64,000 bases of DNA from Bradyrhizobium centrolobii. GTDB lineage: Bacteria; Pseudomonadota; Alphaproteobacteria; Rhizobiales; Xanthobacteraceae. The position numbers were made by a program, and so were the translations under genes. The stretch is from contig NZ_LUUB01000080.1 of NCBI RefSeq assembly GCF_001641635.1, positions 225,898 through 289,897 of the forward strand, given 5' to 3'. Below the pieces are notes generated by a model, which saw nothing but the letters and a program-made list of their open reading frames with translations, made no database searches and was not told the origin of the DNA. Below are positions 1 through 8,371 of the stretch, in pieces. Within the stretch, counting starts at the first letter, position 1. Every line of letters begins with the position of its first letter.

Positions 1-31
1 TGCTTCGTCGCTTCGCTCCTCGCAATGACGG
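1..31. repeat. Fragment of a dispersed intergenic inverted repeat
   Basis: The window opens inside the right arm of a repeat ending in CTCGCAATGACGG. The same ending closes the repeats at 57255-57372 and 62171-62250. The left arm lies outside the window. It sits just past the 3' end of the ThDP-enzyme gene. Confidence 0.7.
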
Positions 32-44
32 CGATGGGCGCCGT

Positions 45-1706
45 CTACACCTTCCCGTCCACCATCACCTCGATCAACTTCGTGCCCGGCCGGTTGAATG
101 CCGACGCCAGCGTCGCCTTCAGCTCGCGGGGATCGCTCACCTTGATCGCCTCGCAGCCCAGCGACTTGGCGATGCCGACGAAATCCACCGGCGGATCCAC
201 AAAGTCCATGCCGACATAGTTGTCGTCGCCGTGGAAGGCGAGCAAGCGCTGCTTGATGATGCGGTAGCCGCCATTGTTGGCGATGACGACGTTGAGCGGC
301 AGCTTGTGGTGGGCCGCGGTCCACAGCGACTGGATCGAATACATCGCGCTGCCGTCGCCGGAGAAGCACACGACGGGGCGATCCGGATTGGCTAGGCTGA
401 CGCCGACGGAGGCCGGCAGACCCCAGCCGATGCCGCCGGAGGCAAGGCCATGATAGCCGTAGCGATCGCGATGCGGATGCAGGTTCGCGATCTGGCGTCC
501 GGAGGTGAGGCCCTCGTCAACGAGGATCGCGTTGCCGGGCATGGCCTCGACCATTTGCAGCACCATCCAGTCGGGATCGATCGGCGTGCGGCCGGCACTC
601 TTTCCGAGCTGCTCGACCAGCGCGGCGCGCCGCGCGCTCCAGTTCTTCGGCGCGAGCTCGGCGAGACGCTGCCTGGCGCGTGGCGCCAAGGCAGCGCCTC
701 CCATCTCCTTCACCACGGGGATCAGCGCGCGCAGGGTCTCCTTCAGGTCCGCCTTGAGCGCGATCTCGGCGCCGTAGTTCTTGGCGATTTCCCAATCGGC
801 GAGGCCGATCTGAACGATGCCGAGGCCATCCGGCAGCGCATCGACCTCGCTATAGACCGACATCCGCAAGGGATCGCCACCGAGCGCGATCAGGAGGTCG
901 TACGGCGCGAGCGCATCGCGCGCGACCTTCTGCACCCGCGCCAGCGGGCCGACGAAGCTCGGGCTCTCCGAGAGGAAATGCGCGCCATAGGGCGTCGAGG
1001 ATTGATAGGCGGCGGCGCCGAGCAGCTCGGCCAGTTCGGCGGCTTCCTTGAGTGCGTCGCTCTTGACCACCTCGTCCATGGTGACGATCACTGGCCGCTC
1101 GGCTTTCAGGATACGCGCGGCAAAAGCCATGAGCCCTTCGTCCGACGGCTTGGTTCGCGCATCGATGCGCGTGGAACGGCCGAGATCGATGCCGGCCTCG
1201 CTGTTCAGGATGTCGCCGGGCAGCGAGATGAACACCGGCCCCGTCGGCGGCGTGGTCGCGACCTTGGCGGCGCGGCGCACGATGCGCGGCAGGTCCTCCA
1301 GCCGCGTCACCTCGACAGCCCATTTGACCAGCGGTTCGGCCATGCGCACCAGCGGGCCATACAGCACCGGCTCCATCAGCCCGTGGCCCTGCTCCTGCTG
1401 GCCCGCGGTCAAAATCATCGGCGTGCCCGTGAACTGGGCGTTGTAGAGCGAGCCCATCGCATTGCCGAGACCTGGCGCGACATGGACGTTGCAGGCGACG
1501 AGCTTGCCGGAGGCGCGGCTGTAGCCGTCGGCGATCGCGACCACCAGGCTCTCCTGCATCGCCATCACATAGGTGAGGTCGGGATGATCCTTCAGCGCAT
1601 GCATGATCGGCAGCTCGGTGGTGCCGGGATTGCCGAACAGATGCGTGATGCCCTCGTCCTTGAGCAGCGCGAGAAAGGCGGAGCGGCCGGTGATCCTGTT
1701 CTTCAT
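45..1706 (-). CDS. ThDP-dependent enzyme, benzoylformate decarboxylase / acetolactate synthase-like
   Basis: A 553-residue protein with the three-domain layout of ThDP-dependent decarboxylases. The N-terminal domain has GNPGTTELPIM and the conserved glutamate in MAMQESLVVAIADGYSR. The C-terminal ThDP/metal domain has GDGSAMYS followed about 25 residues later by NNGGYR, the usual GDG-x(n)-NN signature. These enzymes decarboxylate 2-oxo acids such as benzoylformate, or carboligate them. The GNPG-ELP motif favours the MdlC-like group, but the substrate cannot be read from sequence. The start at 1706 is preceded by a clear GGAGG; an upstream in-frame start at 1778 has no such support. It is followed by catabolic oxidoreductases that would suit an aromatic or 2-oxo-acid route. 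Confidence 0.85.
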   Translation of the reverse strand: MKNRITGRSAFLALLKDEGITHLFGNPGTTELPIMHALKDHPDLTYVMAMQESLVVAIADGYSRASGKLVACNVHVAPGLGNAMGSLYNAQFTGTPMILTAGQQEQGHGLMEPVLYGPLVRMAEPLVKWAVEVTRLEDLPRIVRRAAKVATTPPTGPVFISLPGDILNSEAGIDLGRSTRIDARTKPSDEGLMAFAARILKAERPVIVTMDEVVKSDALKEAAELAELLGAAAYQSSTPYGAHFLSESPSFVGPLARVQKVARDALAPYDLLIALGGDPLRMSVYSEVDALPDGLGIVQIGLADWEIAKNYGAEIALKADLKETLRALIPVVKEMGGAALAPRARQRLAELAPKNWSARRAALVEQLGKSAGRTPIDPDWMVLQMVEAMPGNAILVDEGLTSGRQIANLHPHRDRYGYHGLASGGIGWGLPASVGVSLANPDRPVVCFSGDGSAMYSIQSLWTAAHHKLPLNVVIANNGGYRIIKQRLLAFHGDDNYVGMDFVDPPVDFVGIAKSLGCEAIKVSDPRELKATLASAFNRPGTKLIEVMVDGKV

Positions 1707-1826
1707 GTTTCCTCCAGGCCTCGCGGGCGTTGCCGCAAGGACGAAGACATGATGGCCGAAGTCAGAGGATGCGCGCAATGGAGCGCGGTCATGGCTGCGT
1801 TGCGTACGAGCGGAGCACGCCGCGCG

Positions 1827-2330
1827 TCACATCTCCTCGCGCCCGAGCTCGAACGGATCCTCGCCACCGGCCCGCTTCTTCTTTTTCGAGCGCTGCCACA
1901 CCACGCCCGGAAAACCCTTCAGCGGCACCAGGGGCTCGCCGGTATAGGCCCATTCCTGCAGCTCTTCGATCGCGATGTGATAGAGCGGCTGGCGGCCGGT
2001 GCGTTCGTTGAACAGCGCGCGCGGGATGTTGACCATGTGCGGGCCGCGCGGGCGCTCATAGGCGATCGGCGTGCCGCAGTTGGAGCAGAAGCTGCGCGCG
2101 GTCTTGGTCGCCTTGTCCTCGTAGCGGGTGAGCGCCGTCTTGCCCGACGTGATGCGAAACCGCTTCTTCCAGCTCCCGACATAGGTCGCGTAAGCTGCGC
2201 CGTGAGCCCGGCGGCTGGCCGCGGAGTGATCATGCCAGGCCCAGCGCGCGGGAACGTCGATCTCGAAGCTGACCTTGCCGCAGAGGCATCGGCCGGTGGC
2301 GATCCCTGCGGCGACTGCGGCTTTGGCCAT
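1827..2330 (-). CDS. GFA-family protein with degenerate zinc site
   Basis: A 167-residue protein of the GFA (glutathione-dependent formaldehyde-activating, CENP-V) fold. The first motif GRCLCGKVSFEID and the later FCSNCGTPIAYER motif are intact. The central catalytic-zinc motif, normally C-H-C-x-x-C-R-R-x-x-G, reads D-H-S-A-A-S-R-R-A-H-G: the frame is kept but all three cysteines are replaced. A second GFA protein at 42059-42469 keeps them. The structural zinc site may remain while the catalytic site is lost. The C-terminus is lysine/arginine-rich. Family identity is fairly sure; no activity is claimed. Confidence 0.8.
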   Translation of the reverse strand: MAKAAVAAGIATGRCLCGKVSFEIDVPARWAWHDHSAASRRAHGAAYATYVGSWKKRFRITSGKTALTRYEDKATKTARSFCSNCGTPIAYERPRGPHMVNIPRALFNERTGRQPLYHIAIEELQEWAYTGEPLVPLKGFPGVVWQRSKKKKRAGGEDPFELGREEM

Positions 2331-2343
2331 GGTGTTTCCTCAT

Positions 2344-2422
2344 CGTCATTGCAAGCGCAGCGAAGCAATCCAGAGTCTTTCCACGGGTACAGTCTGGATT
2401 GCTTCGCTGCGCTCGCAATGAC
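2344..2422. repeat. Intergenic inverted repeat, CGTCATTGC type
   Basis: Two imperfect complementary arms (CGTCATTGCAAGCGCAGCG and its partner ending CTCGCAATGACA) flank a short variable centre. The same family recurs at 57255-57372 and 62171-62250. It lies in the gap between the GFA gene and the OYE gene. Confidence 0.85.
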
Positions 2423-2458
2423 AGAAATTGTGTTAGCGGTCGTGCAACAAATCAAGCT

Positions 2459-2592
2459 CGTCATTCCGGGGCGCGACGAAGTCGCGAGCCCGGAATCCAT
2501 TGGGCCCCACGTTCAGACGGAGAGATGGATTCCGGGTTCGACGCTCCCGGGCCGCGCTTCGCGCGGTCCGTCGCGTCGCCCCGGAATGACGG
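2459..2592. repeat. Intergenic inverted repeat, CGTCATTCCGGGG type
   Basis: The arms begin CGTCATTCCGGGGCGCGAC and end CGCCCCGGAATGACGGG, with inner complementary blocks around GGAATCCAT and ATGGATTCC. The same family occurs at 62029-62139. It is directly downstream of the old yellow enzyme gene and could fold into a long hairpin in its 3' transcript. Confidence 0.85.
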
Positions 2593-2599
2593 GAATAAC

Positions 2600-3727
2600 T
2601 TACGCCGGCGTCAGCTCGTCATACACCGGATAGTCCGTATACCCCTTCTCCTCGCCGCCGTAGAACGTCGCGCGATTGTACGGCGTGATCGGATAGTCGT
2701 GCTGCAGGCGACGCGGCAAATCGGGGTTGGAGATGAAGATGCGGCCGAAGGCGATGATGTCGGCATGGCCATCGGCGATCGCCGCGTTCGCGGTCTCACC
2801 GGTGAAGCCGCCGGCGGTGATCAGTACGCCGCCATAGTGTGGACGGAACAGCACCATCGCCGAGGGCACGTTCTGCCAGTTGACATCGGCGCGGCCCGCG
2901 CCGCTGGAGCGCGGCTCGATGAAGTGCAGATAGGCGAGACCGAGCTTGTCGAGCGCCTTCACGACATGCGTATAGAGCGGCATCGGATCAGGCTCGCCGG
3001 AATCATTGGCAATGCCATGGGGCGACAGCCGCAGTCCGACGCGGTTCGCGCCCCAGACGTCGATTGCGGCCTGGGTGACCTCGAGCAGCAGGCGCGCGCG
3101 GTTCTCGATCGAGCCGCCATATTGATCGGTGCGCTGGTTGCTGCGCGACTGCAAGAACTGCTCGAGCAGATAGCCGTTGGCGCCGTGGATCTCGACGCCG
3201 TCGAAACCGGCGGCGAGCGCGTTCTTCGCGCCCTGCCGGAACGCCTCGACGATGTCCTTGACCTCGTCCGTCTCCAGCGCGCGCGGCGTCTCGTAGTCGG
3301 CGATCTTGCCATCGGCCGTCATCGCCTTCATGCCTTCGGCCTTGATCGGGATCGCCGAGGCCGAGACCGGCAGCGCGCCGCCATGATAGGAGGAATGCGA
3401 GACGCGGCCGACATGCCAGAGCTGGAGGAAGATGATGCCGCCCTTGGCATGCACGGCATCGACGACCTTGCGCCAGCCAGCGATCTGCGCGTCCGAATAG
3501 ATGCCCGGTGTGGCGGGGTTGCCGCGGCCGGTCGACTGCACCGGCGAAGCCTCAGCGATGATCAGGCCGCCTTGCGTTGCACGCTGGCCGTAATACTCGG
3601 CATTGAGCGGACGCGGCGCAAAACTTTCGCGCTCCGCCCGCATGCGCGTCAAGGGCGCCATCGCGACGCGATGCGCGAGCTTGTACGGACCGACCTGCAA
3701 CGGTTGGAACAACGCCTCGAATTTCAT
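2600..3727 (-). CDS. Old yellow enzyme family NADH:flavin oxidoreductase (alkene reductase)
   Basis: A 375-residue TIM-barrel flavoprotein, normal length for the NemA/OYE family. MAPLTRMRA at the N-terminus, GFDGVEIHGANGYLLEQFLQ (the His/Asn pair that binds the substrate carbonyl or nitro group) and the C-terminal FMN-phosphate segment ADIIAFGRIFISNPDLP are all present. The family reduces activated C=C bonds or nitro groups with NAD(P)H through FMN. It is transcribed in the same direction as the upstream aldehyde dehydrogenase, about 120 bp away. The substrate is unknown. Confidence 0.9.
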   Translation of the reverse strand: MKFEALFQPLQVGPYKLAHRVAMAPLTRMRAERESFAPRPLNAEYYGQRATQGGLIIAEASPVQSTGRGNPATPGIYSDAQIAGWRKVVDAVHAKGGIIFLQLWHVGRVSHSSYHGGALPVSASAIPIKAEGMKAMTADGKIADYETPRALETDEVKDIVEAFRQGAKNALAAGFDGVEIHGANGYLLEQFLQSRSNQRTDQYGGSIENRARLLLEVTQAAIDVWGANRVGLRLSPHGIANDSGEPDPMPLYTHVVKALDKLGLAYLHFIEPRSSGAGRADVNWQNVPSAMVLFRPHYGGVLITAGGFTGETANAAIADGHADIIAFGRIFISNPDLPRRLQHDYPITPYNRATFYGGEEKGYTDYPVYDELTPA

Positions 3728-3847
3728 GCTGGCCCCAAATGGCTATGGAAGGATGTGGATCATATAGCGAGGGGCGGCTACCGGAAAAGGCGCCGCCCCT
3801 GCAAAAACAAATATTCCCTCCCGCGGAACGCGAGACAGTAGAGCCAC

Positions 3848-5344
3848 TTACGCAGTCTTGATCCAGACAGCTTTCACGTTGAGGTATTCCTCGACGTGCT
3901 GCTTGCCGGACTCGCGGCCATAGCCGCTCATCTTGTAGCCGCCGAAGGGCACGGCCGGATCCATCGCCTGGTAGCAATTCACCCACACCGAGCCGGCACG
4001 CAAGCTTTTCGCGACCGCATGCGCCTTGCTGACATCGCGCGTCCACAGGCCCGAGCCGAGGCCGAACGTGGTGGCGTTGGCACGCTTGACCAGCTCATCC
4101 ATGTCCTTGAAGGCGATCGCGGATATGACGGGACCAAAGATCTCCTCCTGCGCGATGCGCATGTTGTCCTGGACGCCCGCGAACACGGTCGGCGAGACGA
4201 AGAAGCCCTTTGCCAGCGCGCCTTCGGTGACGCGGCCGCCGCCGGCGAGCGCTCTCGCGCCTTCCTTCTGGCCGATGTCGAGATAGCCGGTCACGCGCTC
4301 GAGCTGCTGCTCGGAGACCAGCGGACCGATCTGAACATTGGGGTCGAGACCGTTGCCGACTTGCAGCTTCTTGCCGAACTCGGCGACGCGGCCGACGAAC
4401 TCCTCGTAGATCGACTGCTCGACGAACAGGCGCGTGCCGGCGCTGCAAATCTGCCCCGAGTTGGCGAACACCGCCATCGCGGCGCCCGGCACGGCGGCAT
4501 CGAGATCGGCATCCGCGAACACGATGTCCGGCGACTTGCCGCCGAGCTCGAGCGAGACGCGCTTGAGGTTACCGGCCGAGGCACGAATGATCGACTGGCC
4601 CGTGACGTGCGAGCCGGTGAAGGCGACCTTGTCGACATCGTGATGCGAGGCGAGCGCAGCGCCCGCGGTCTCGCCATAGCCGGGCACGACGTTGATGACA
4701 CCGGGCGGCACGCCCGCTTCCATCGCAAGCTCGGCGATGCGCAGTGAAGTCAGCGGCGCTTCCTCGGCAGGCTTGAGCACCACGGTGCAGCCGGTCGCGA
4801 TCGCGGGACCGATCTTCCAGATCGTCGCGGTGAGCGGGCCGTTCCATGGAATGATGGCGCCGACAACGCCGACCGGCTCCTTCAGCGTGTAGGAGAAGAT
4901 CTCGCCGGGCAGCGAGTTCTCGACGGTCTCGCCATGGATCGCGGTGGTCTGCCCGGCGTAATACCGCAGCATGCCGACGGCGCGCAGGCGGTAGGCGCGC
5001 GTGCGGCTGACCGGCGCGCCCATGTCGAGCGTGTCGAGCTGCGATAATTCGTCAAAATTCTTCTCGACGAGGTCAGCGAGCTTCAAGAGCAGGTTCTGGC
5101 GCTCGAACGGTTTGACCTTGCTCCACGGCCCCTCGAAGGCGCGGCGCGCGGCGGCAACTGCGCGGTCGATGTCTTCCTTGTCGCCTTCGGCGACGGTTGC
5201 GAGCAGCTCGCCGGTGGCGGGGTTGCGCGTCTCGAAGCGCTTCCCGGAAGCAGCGTCGACCCACGTCCCGTCGATCAGCATCTGCTTGTAGGACCCGTTG
5301 GCGAACGGATGGCGCGTGATCGGAATAGCCTGCGACACAGCCAT
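3848..5344 (-). CDS. NAD(P)-dependent aldehyde dehydrogenase
   Basis: A 498-residue class-1/2-type aldehyde dehydrogenase. Visible signatures are PWNGPLTATIWKIGPA (cofactor binding), ELGGKSPDIVFADADLD with the catalytic glutamate, FANSGQICSAGTRLFVE with the nucleophilic cysteine, and the C-terminal FGGYKMSGYGRESGKQHVEE. It oxidises an aldehyde to the acid. I chose the start at 5344 because GGGAG lies upstream and the protein then begins at the normal family position; the longer reading frame to 5542 overlaps the divergent SDR. It shares a short divergent promoter region with the SDR at 5536. Confidence 0.93.
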   Translation of the reverse strand: MAVSQAIPITRHPFANGSYKQMLIDGTWVDAASGKRFETRNPATGELLATVAEGDKEDIDRAVAAARRAFEGPWSKVKPFERQNLLLKLADLVEKNFDELSQLDTLDMGAPVSRTRAYRLRAVGMLRYYAGQTTAIHGETVENSLPGEIFSYTLKEPVGVVGAIIPWNGPLTATIWKIGPAIATGCTVVLKPAEEAPLTSLRIAELAMEAGVPPGVINVVPGYGETAGAALASHHDVDKVAFTGSHVTGQSIIRASAGNLKRVSLELGGKSPDIVFADADLDAAVPGAAMAVFANSGQICSAGTRLFVEQSIYEEFVGRVAEFGKKLQVGNGLDPNVQIGPLVSEQQLERVTGYLDIGQKEGARALAGGGRVTEGALAKGFFVSPTVFAGVQDNMRIAQEEIFGPVISAIAFKDMDELVKRANATTFGLGSGLWTRDVSKAHAVAKSLRAGSVWVNCYQAMDPAVPFGGYKMSGYGRESGKQHVEEYLNVKAVWIKTA

Positions 5345-5535
5345 GGCTGCACTCCCTGTCAGGTGATTGATTGGGCTCGATCTGGGCGGGATCGTTAGGT
5401 CGAAGAGAATACAGCGGCGCGGATTAGGCGTAAAGTCGGCGTGGAACGAAGACCACCCATGCCCGCTTGTGCAGGGTCGAGCGGCCGCCATGTTATAGCT
5501 CGACCGAGCGCAACGCCCCTCCCCGGAGACGATCC

Positions 5536-6381
5536 ATGCCACATCCCGCCATCGCCAAGGACAATGTCGCCGTGATCACCGGTGGTGCCTCCGGCATCGG
5601 TCTTGCCGCCGCCATGGCCTTCGCGCGCGCCGGCATGAAACTGTGCATCGTCGATGTGGACAAGGCGCGATTGGCGGAGGCCGCAACAAAGCTGTCATCC
5701 GTCGCAGGTGCCACAAATGTGATGGCATCAGCGGTCGATGTCAGCAAAGCCGAGAGTGTGACGGAACTGGAACGGGCCGTACGCGAGCGCTTTGGCGGCA
5801 CCGACGTCCTCATGAACAATGCCGGCATCCAGCCCGGCAGCACGCTGTTCGGCGAGCCCGACAACTGGCAGCGCATCATCGGCGTCAACATGTGGGGCAT
5901 CATCAACGGATCGCGCATCTTTGCACCCGGCATGATCGCGCGCAGCAAGGCCGGCCTCATCATCAACACCGGCTCAAAGCAGGGCATTACGACGCCGCCC
6001 GGCGATCCCGCCTACAACGTCTCCAAGGCCGGCGTGAAGGCGTTCACCGAAGCGCTCCAGCACGAGCTGCGCAATACGAAGGACTGTCATGTCACTGCAC
6101 ATCTGCTGATCCCGGGCTTCGTCTTCACGGGGCTCACCGCGAAGGGCCGCACTGAGAAACCCGCCGGCGCCTGGACACCGGAGCAGACCGTCGATTTCAT
6201 GCTCACGCGGCTGGAAGCCGACGACTTCTACATCCTCTGCCCGGACAATGACGTGCCGCGCGCGCTCGACGAAAAGCGCATGCTGTGGGCGGCCGGCGAT
6301 ATCGTCGAGAACCGCCCACCGCTGTCGCGCTGGCATCCGGACTACGCGGATGCTTTCGCGAAGTTCGTAAAGGGCGACTAG
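5536..6381 (+). CDS. SDR family NAD(P)-dependent oxidoreductase
   Basis: A 281-residue classical short-chain dehydrogenase. It shows the Rossmann motif TGGASGIGLAAA, NNAG after strand 4, a catalytic serine in INTGSKQG, and the YNVSKAG Tyr-x-x-x-Lys pair. It would interconvert an alcohol and a ketone or aldehyde. The start at 5536 follows CCGGAGACGATCC, a good ribosome site; the upstream start at 5467 has none. It is divergent from the aldehyde dehydrogenase, so the two could share control and act on successive oxidation states, which is inference. The C-terminal extension is longer than in minimal SDRs. Confidence 0.9.
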   Translation: MPHPAIAKDNVAVITGGASGIGLAAAMAFARAGMKLCIVDVDKARLAEAATKLSSVAGATNVMASAVDVSKAESVTELERAVRERFGGTDVLMNNAGIQPGSTLFGEPDNWQRIIGVNMWGIINGSRIFAPGMIARSKAGLIINTGSKQGITTPPGDPAYNVSKAGVKAFTEALQHELRNTKDCHVTAHLLIPGFVFTGLTAKGRTEKPAGAWTPEQTVDFMLTRLEADDFYILCPDNDVPRALDEKRMLWAAGDIVENRPPLSRWHPDYADAFAKFVKGD

Positions 6382-6414
6382 GTACCGCGGCACCATTCGC
6401 TCATTCCCTCACTC

Positions 6415-6440
6415 CCTCTCCCCGTCCTTACGGGGAGAGG
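6415..6440. terminator. Strong GC hairpin between convergent genes
   Basis: A perfect 10-bp stem (CCTCTCCCCG, loop TCCTTA, CGGGGAGAGG) lies in the gap between the convergent SDR and zinc-ribbon genes. There is no U-tract, so it is either a weak bidirectional terminator or a REP-like element. Confidence 0.5.
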
Positions 6441-6451
6441 TGGGGAACAGC

Positions 6452-6658
6452 CTACAGCGTCTCTTGCTGGTGCCCACACTCCTTGCAGGCGAACTTGACC
6501 CGGCTCTGACCCCTGGGAGCCTGCACCCGGTTCGGGGCGCCGCACCTGCCACAGACCGCCTCGATGCGGGTCGTGCCTTGCTTGACGATGATGGTCTTCT
6601 TTTCCATCGATTCGCGGATCAGGCGCTCGGCCTCCTCTCGCAGGGATTGTTTCGACAA
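6452..6658 (-). CDS. Small zinc-ribbon protein
   Basis: About 68 residues from a TTG start at 6658 preceded by GGCGGAGACGAGC. The N-terminal part (SKQSLREEAERLIRESMEKK) looks helical. The C-terminal part has two Cys pairs, CGRCG and CKECG, about 22 residues apart, which fits a single zinc ribbon. The reading frame stays open to 6709, and an ATG at 6607 is an alternative start. I do not recognise a named family. It lies close downstream of the Rieske gene on the same strand and may be cotranscribed. Confidence 0.65.
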   Translation of the reverse strand: MSKQSLREEAERLIRESMEKKTIIVKQGTTRIEAVCGRCGAPNRVQAPRGQSRVKFACKECGHQQETL

Positions 6659-6730
6659 AGCTCGTCTCCGCCTCTGAAAGCGCGAGAGCCATATCGCACC
6701 TGCATTCAAATCACAATCCGCAATGCCTGC

Positions 6731-7144
6731 TCAGACCTCGACAATCACATAACTGTCCTCGACATGTACCGGAAACGTCTCCGCCACATACGGCCCCTTC
6801 TGCAACTCCTCGCCGCGCTCCACCGCGACCGGATATGACCGAATCTTGACGCGCTTCGGGTCGAACCAGGACTGACCGTTGCGCATGTCGAACTCCCAGC
6901 CGTGCCAGGGACAGCGCAGCATCTCCCCGACGCGCGAGCGCTGATAGACGCCGGGTTCCGGCGAGGTCAGCCGCGCCACGCAGGCGGCCTTCTCGAGCGG
7001 GGCACCCTCGTGCGGGCAGCGGTTCAACAGCGCGAAGAACTCGCCGTTGACGTGGAACACCACGATATTGCGATCCGCGATCTCGACGACCTTGTTGCCG
7101 CCGGGCGGGATCTCCGAGGTGCGCGCGACGATGTGGCGGGCCAT
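6731..7144 (-). CDS. Rieske [2Fe-2S] protein
   Basis: A 137-residue stand-alone Rieske protein. CPHEGAPLEKA supplies the first Cys-x-His pair and LRCPWHGWEFD the second; the insertion between them is longer than usual. It has no signal peptide or membrane segment and so would be a soluble ferredoxin-type electron carrier or a small subunit of an oxygenase. It lies 20 bp downstream of an amidohydrolase gene on the same strand, suggesting one operon 9433-6452. No oxygenase large subunit is in the window. Confidence 0.88.
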   Translation of the reverse strand: MARHIVARTSEIPPGGNKVVEIADRNIVVFHVNGEFFALLNRCPHEGAPLEKAACVARLTSPEPGVYQRSRVGEMLRCPWHGWEFDMRNGQSWFDPKRVKIRSYPVAVERGEELQKGPYVAETFPVHVEDSYVIVEV

Positions 7145-7164
7145 ATCCCTTCAGAACCTTTGAA

Positions 7165-8277
7165 TCAGAACTTGTAGACCGCGCGGGCGTTGGTGCTGAA
7201 GATCTTCTTCCGCTCGGCCTCCGTCAGCGGCGTCTTGAAGGCGAAGCGCGGATCGTCGAAATCCCAGTGCGGATAGTCCGACGAGAACAAGAGCCGGTCG
7301 ATGCCGACCCATTCGATCAGCGCGCGCAGATGCCGCGCCTCGTCCGGCTCGTCGATCGGCTGCGTCGTGAACCAGAAGTGCTCGCGCACATATTCGGACG
7401 GCTTGCGCTTGAGGTGCGGCACCTCGCTGCGGAAACGCTCGAAATGCTGATCCATGCGCCACACCGCCGGCGGGATCCAGCCGAAACCGCCCTCGATGAA
7501 CACGATCTTCAGTTTTGGAAAGCGCTCCGGCACGCCTTCAATCACGAGGCTGGCAAGCTGCGCCGCGATGGTGTGCGCGTTGGACTGATGCTCCTCGACA
7601 TAATAGGACGGCCAGCCGCCGCCGGTCGGCGCGTGACCACCATAGCCGCCGACATGAATGCCGAGCGGCAGGTCGAGCTCCTGCGCGCGCTCGTAAATCG
7701 GCCAGTAGCGGCGTCGACCAAGCGGCTCGTTGGCACGCGGCGAGACGTTGACCTGGATGTATTCGCCGATTTTCGCGCAGCGCTCGATCTCGGCAATCGC
7801 AAGGTCCGTGCCGTCCTGCCCGACCAGGATCGACGCCTTCAGGCGCGGATCGCGGTGCGACCAGAACGCAAGCTGCCAGTCGTTGATGGCGCGCTGGATC
7901 GCAGCGCCGAATTCCAGATTCTGCTGCGAGAAGATGAAGAGATCGAGCACCTGCAAAATGCCGAACTCGACGTCGAGCGGATCGAGGTGCTGCTTGCGCA
8001 TGAAGGCAAGGTCCGAGCCGGGCGGCCCGCCGGTCGGCGGCCAGGCATCGCGCCGCGCGATCAGCGGCGAAGAGCGCGGATAGGGCGTCGTGAACAGATA
8101 GGGCGTGCGCAGATGGCTGCCATATTCCTTCAGGTGCTGCTGCCAGCGCTTGGGCAGAAACTCGTTGAGATCGTCGAGCGAATGCAGGCTCGGATGGACG
8201 TCGCAATCGATGATACGCAGCCGCGTCGCGGCGGGCTTCTCGTCGTCGCGCAGCGGACGGTCGATGACTTCACTCAT
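7165..8277 (-). CDS. Amidohydrolase family 2 (ACMSD-like) protein 1
   Basis: A 370-residue amidohydrolase-2 TIM-barrel protein. The metal-binding start IIDCDVHPSLHS (D-x-H), a central LPLGIHVGGYGG histidine and the C-terminal FSSDYPHWDFDDP aspartate are visible. The family includes decarboxylases and hydrolases such as ACMSD and gamma-resorcylate decarboxylase. The start at 8277 has GGAGG six bases upstream; the longer frame begins at a TTG that is itself part of this ribosome site. It is a paralogue of the next gene upstream (8372-9433); the two probably act in one pathway or form a heteromer. The substrate is unknown. Confidence 0.85.
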   Translation of the reverse strand: MSEVIDRPLRDDEKPAATRLRIIDCDVHPSLHSLDDLNEFLPKRWQQHLKEYGSHLRTPYLFTTPYPRSSPLIARRDAWPPTGGPPGSDLAFMRKQHLDPLDVEFGILQVLDLFIFSQQNLEFGAAIQRAINDWQLAFWSHRDPRLKASILVGQDGTDLAIAEIERCAKIGEYIQVNVSPRANEPLGRRRYWPIYERAQELDLPLGIHVGGYGGHAPTGGGWPSYYVEEHQSNAHTIAAQLASLVIEGVPERFPKLKIVFIEGGFGWIPPAVWRMDQHFERFRSEVPHLKRKPSEYVREHFWFTTQPIDEPDEARHLRALIEWVGIDRLLFSSDYPHWDFDDPRFAFKTPLTEAERKKIFSTNARAVYKF

Positions 8278-8300
8278 GCGATCCTCCAAGCATTTTGTTT

Positions 8301-8369
8301 GCGCATGATCTTATCAGAAAACCGGTTCCCACTTTGCACTAACGTGGCCCTCCGGGTCCGGATCATGCT
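8301..8369. repeat. Dispersed repeat, GCGCATGATCTTATC type
   Basis: The sequence runs from GCGCATGATCTTATC through AAAACCGGT to GGATCATGC, with outer ends that are inverted repeats of each other. A shorter relative (GCGCATGCCCTTATC to GGGTCATGCGC) is at 63870-63918. It fills the gap between the two amidohydrolase genes. Confidence 0.7.
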
Positions 8370-8371
8370 TG

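Noticed and set aside
450..2633. 727-codon open frame on the plus strand
   Set aside because: It runs antisense to the ThDP enzyme and the GFA gene, is rich in Arg, His and Asp as expected of a shadow frame in high-GC DNA, and then crosses a repeat element.
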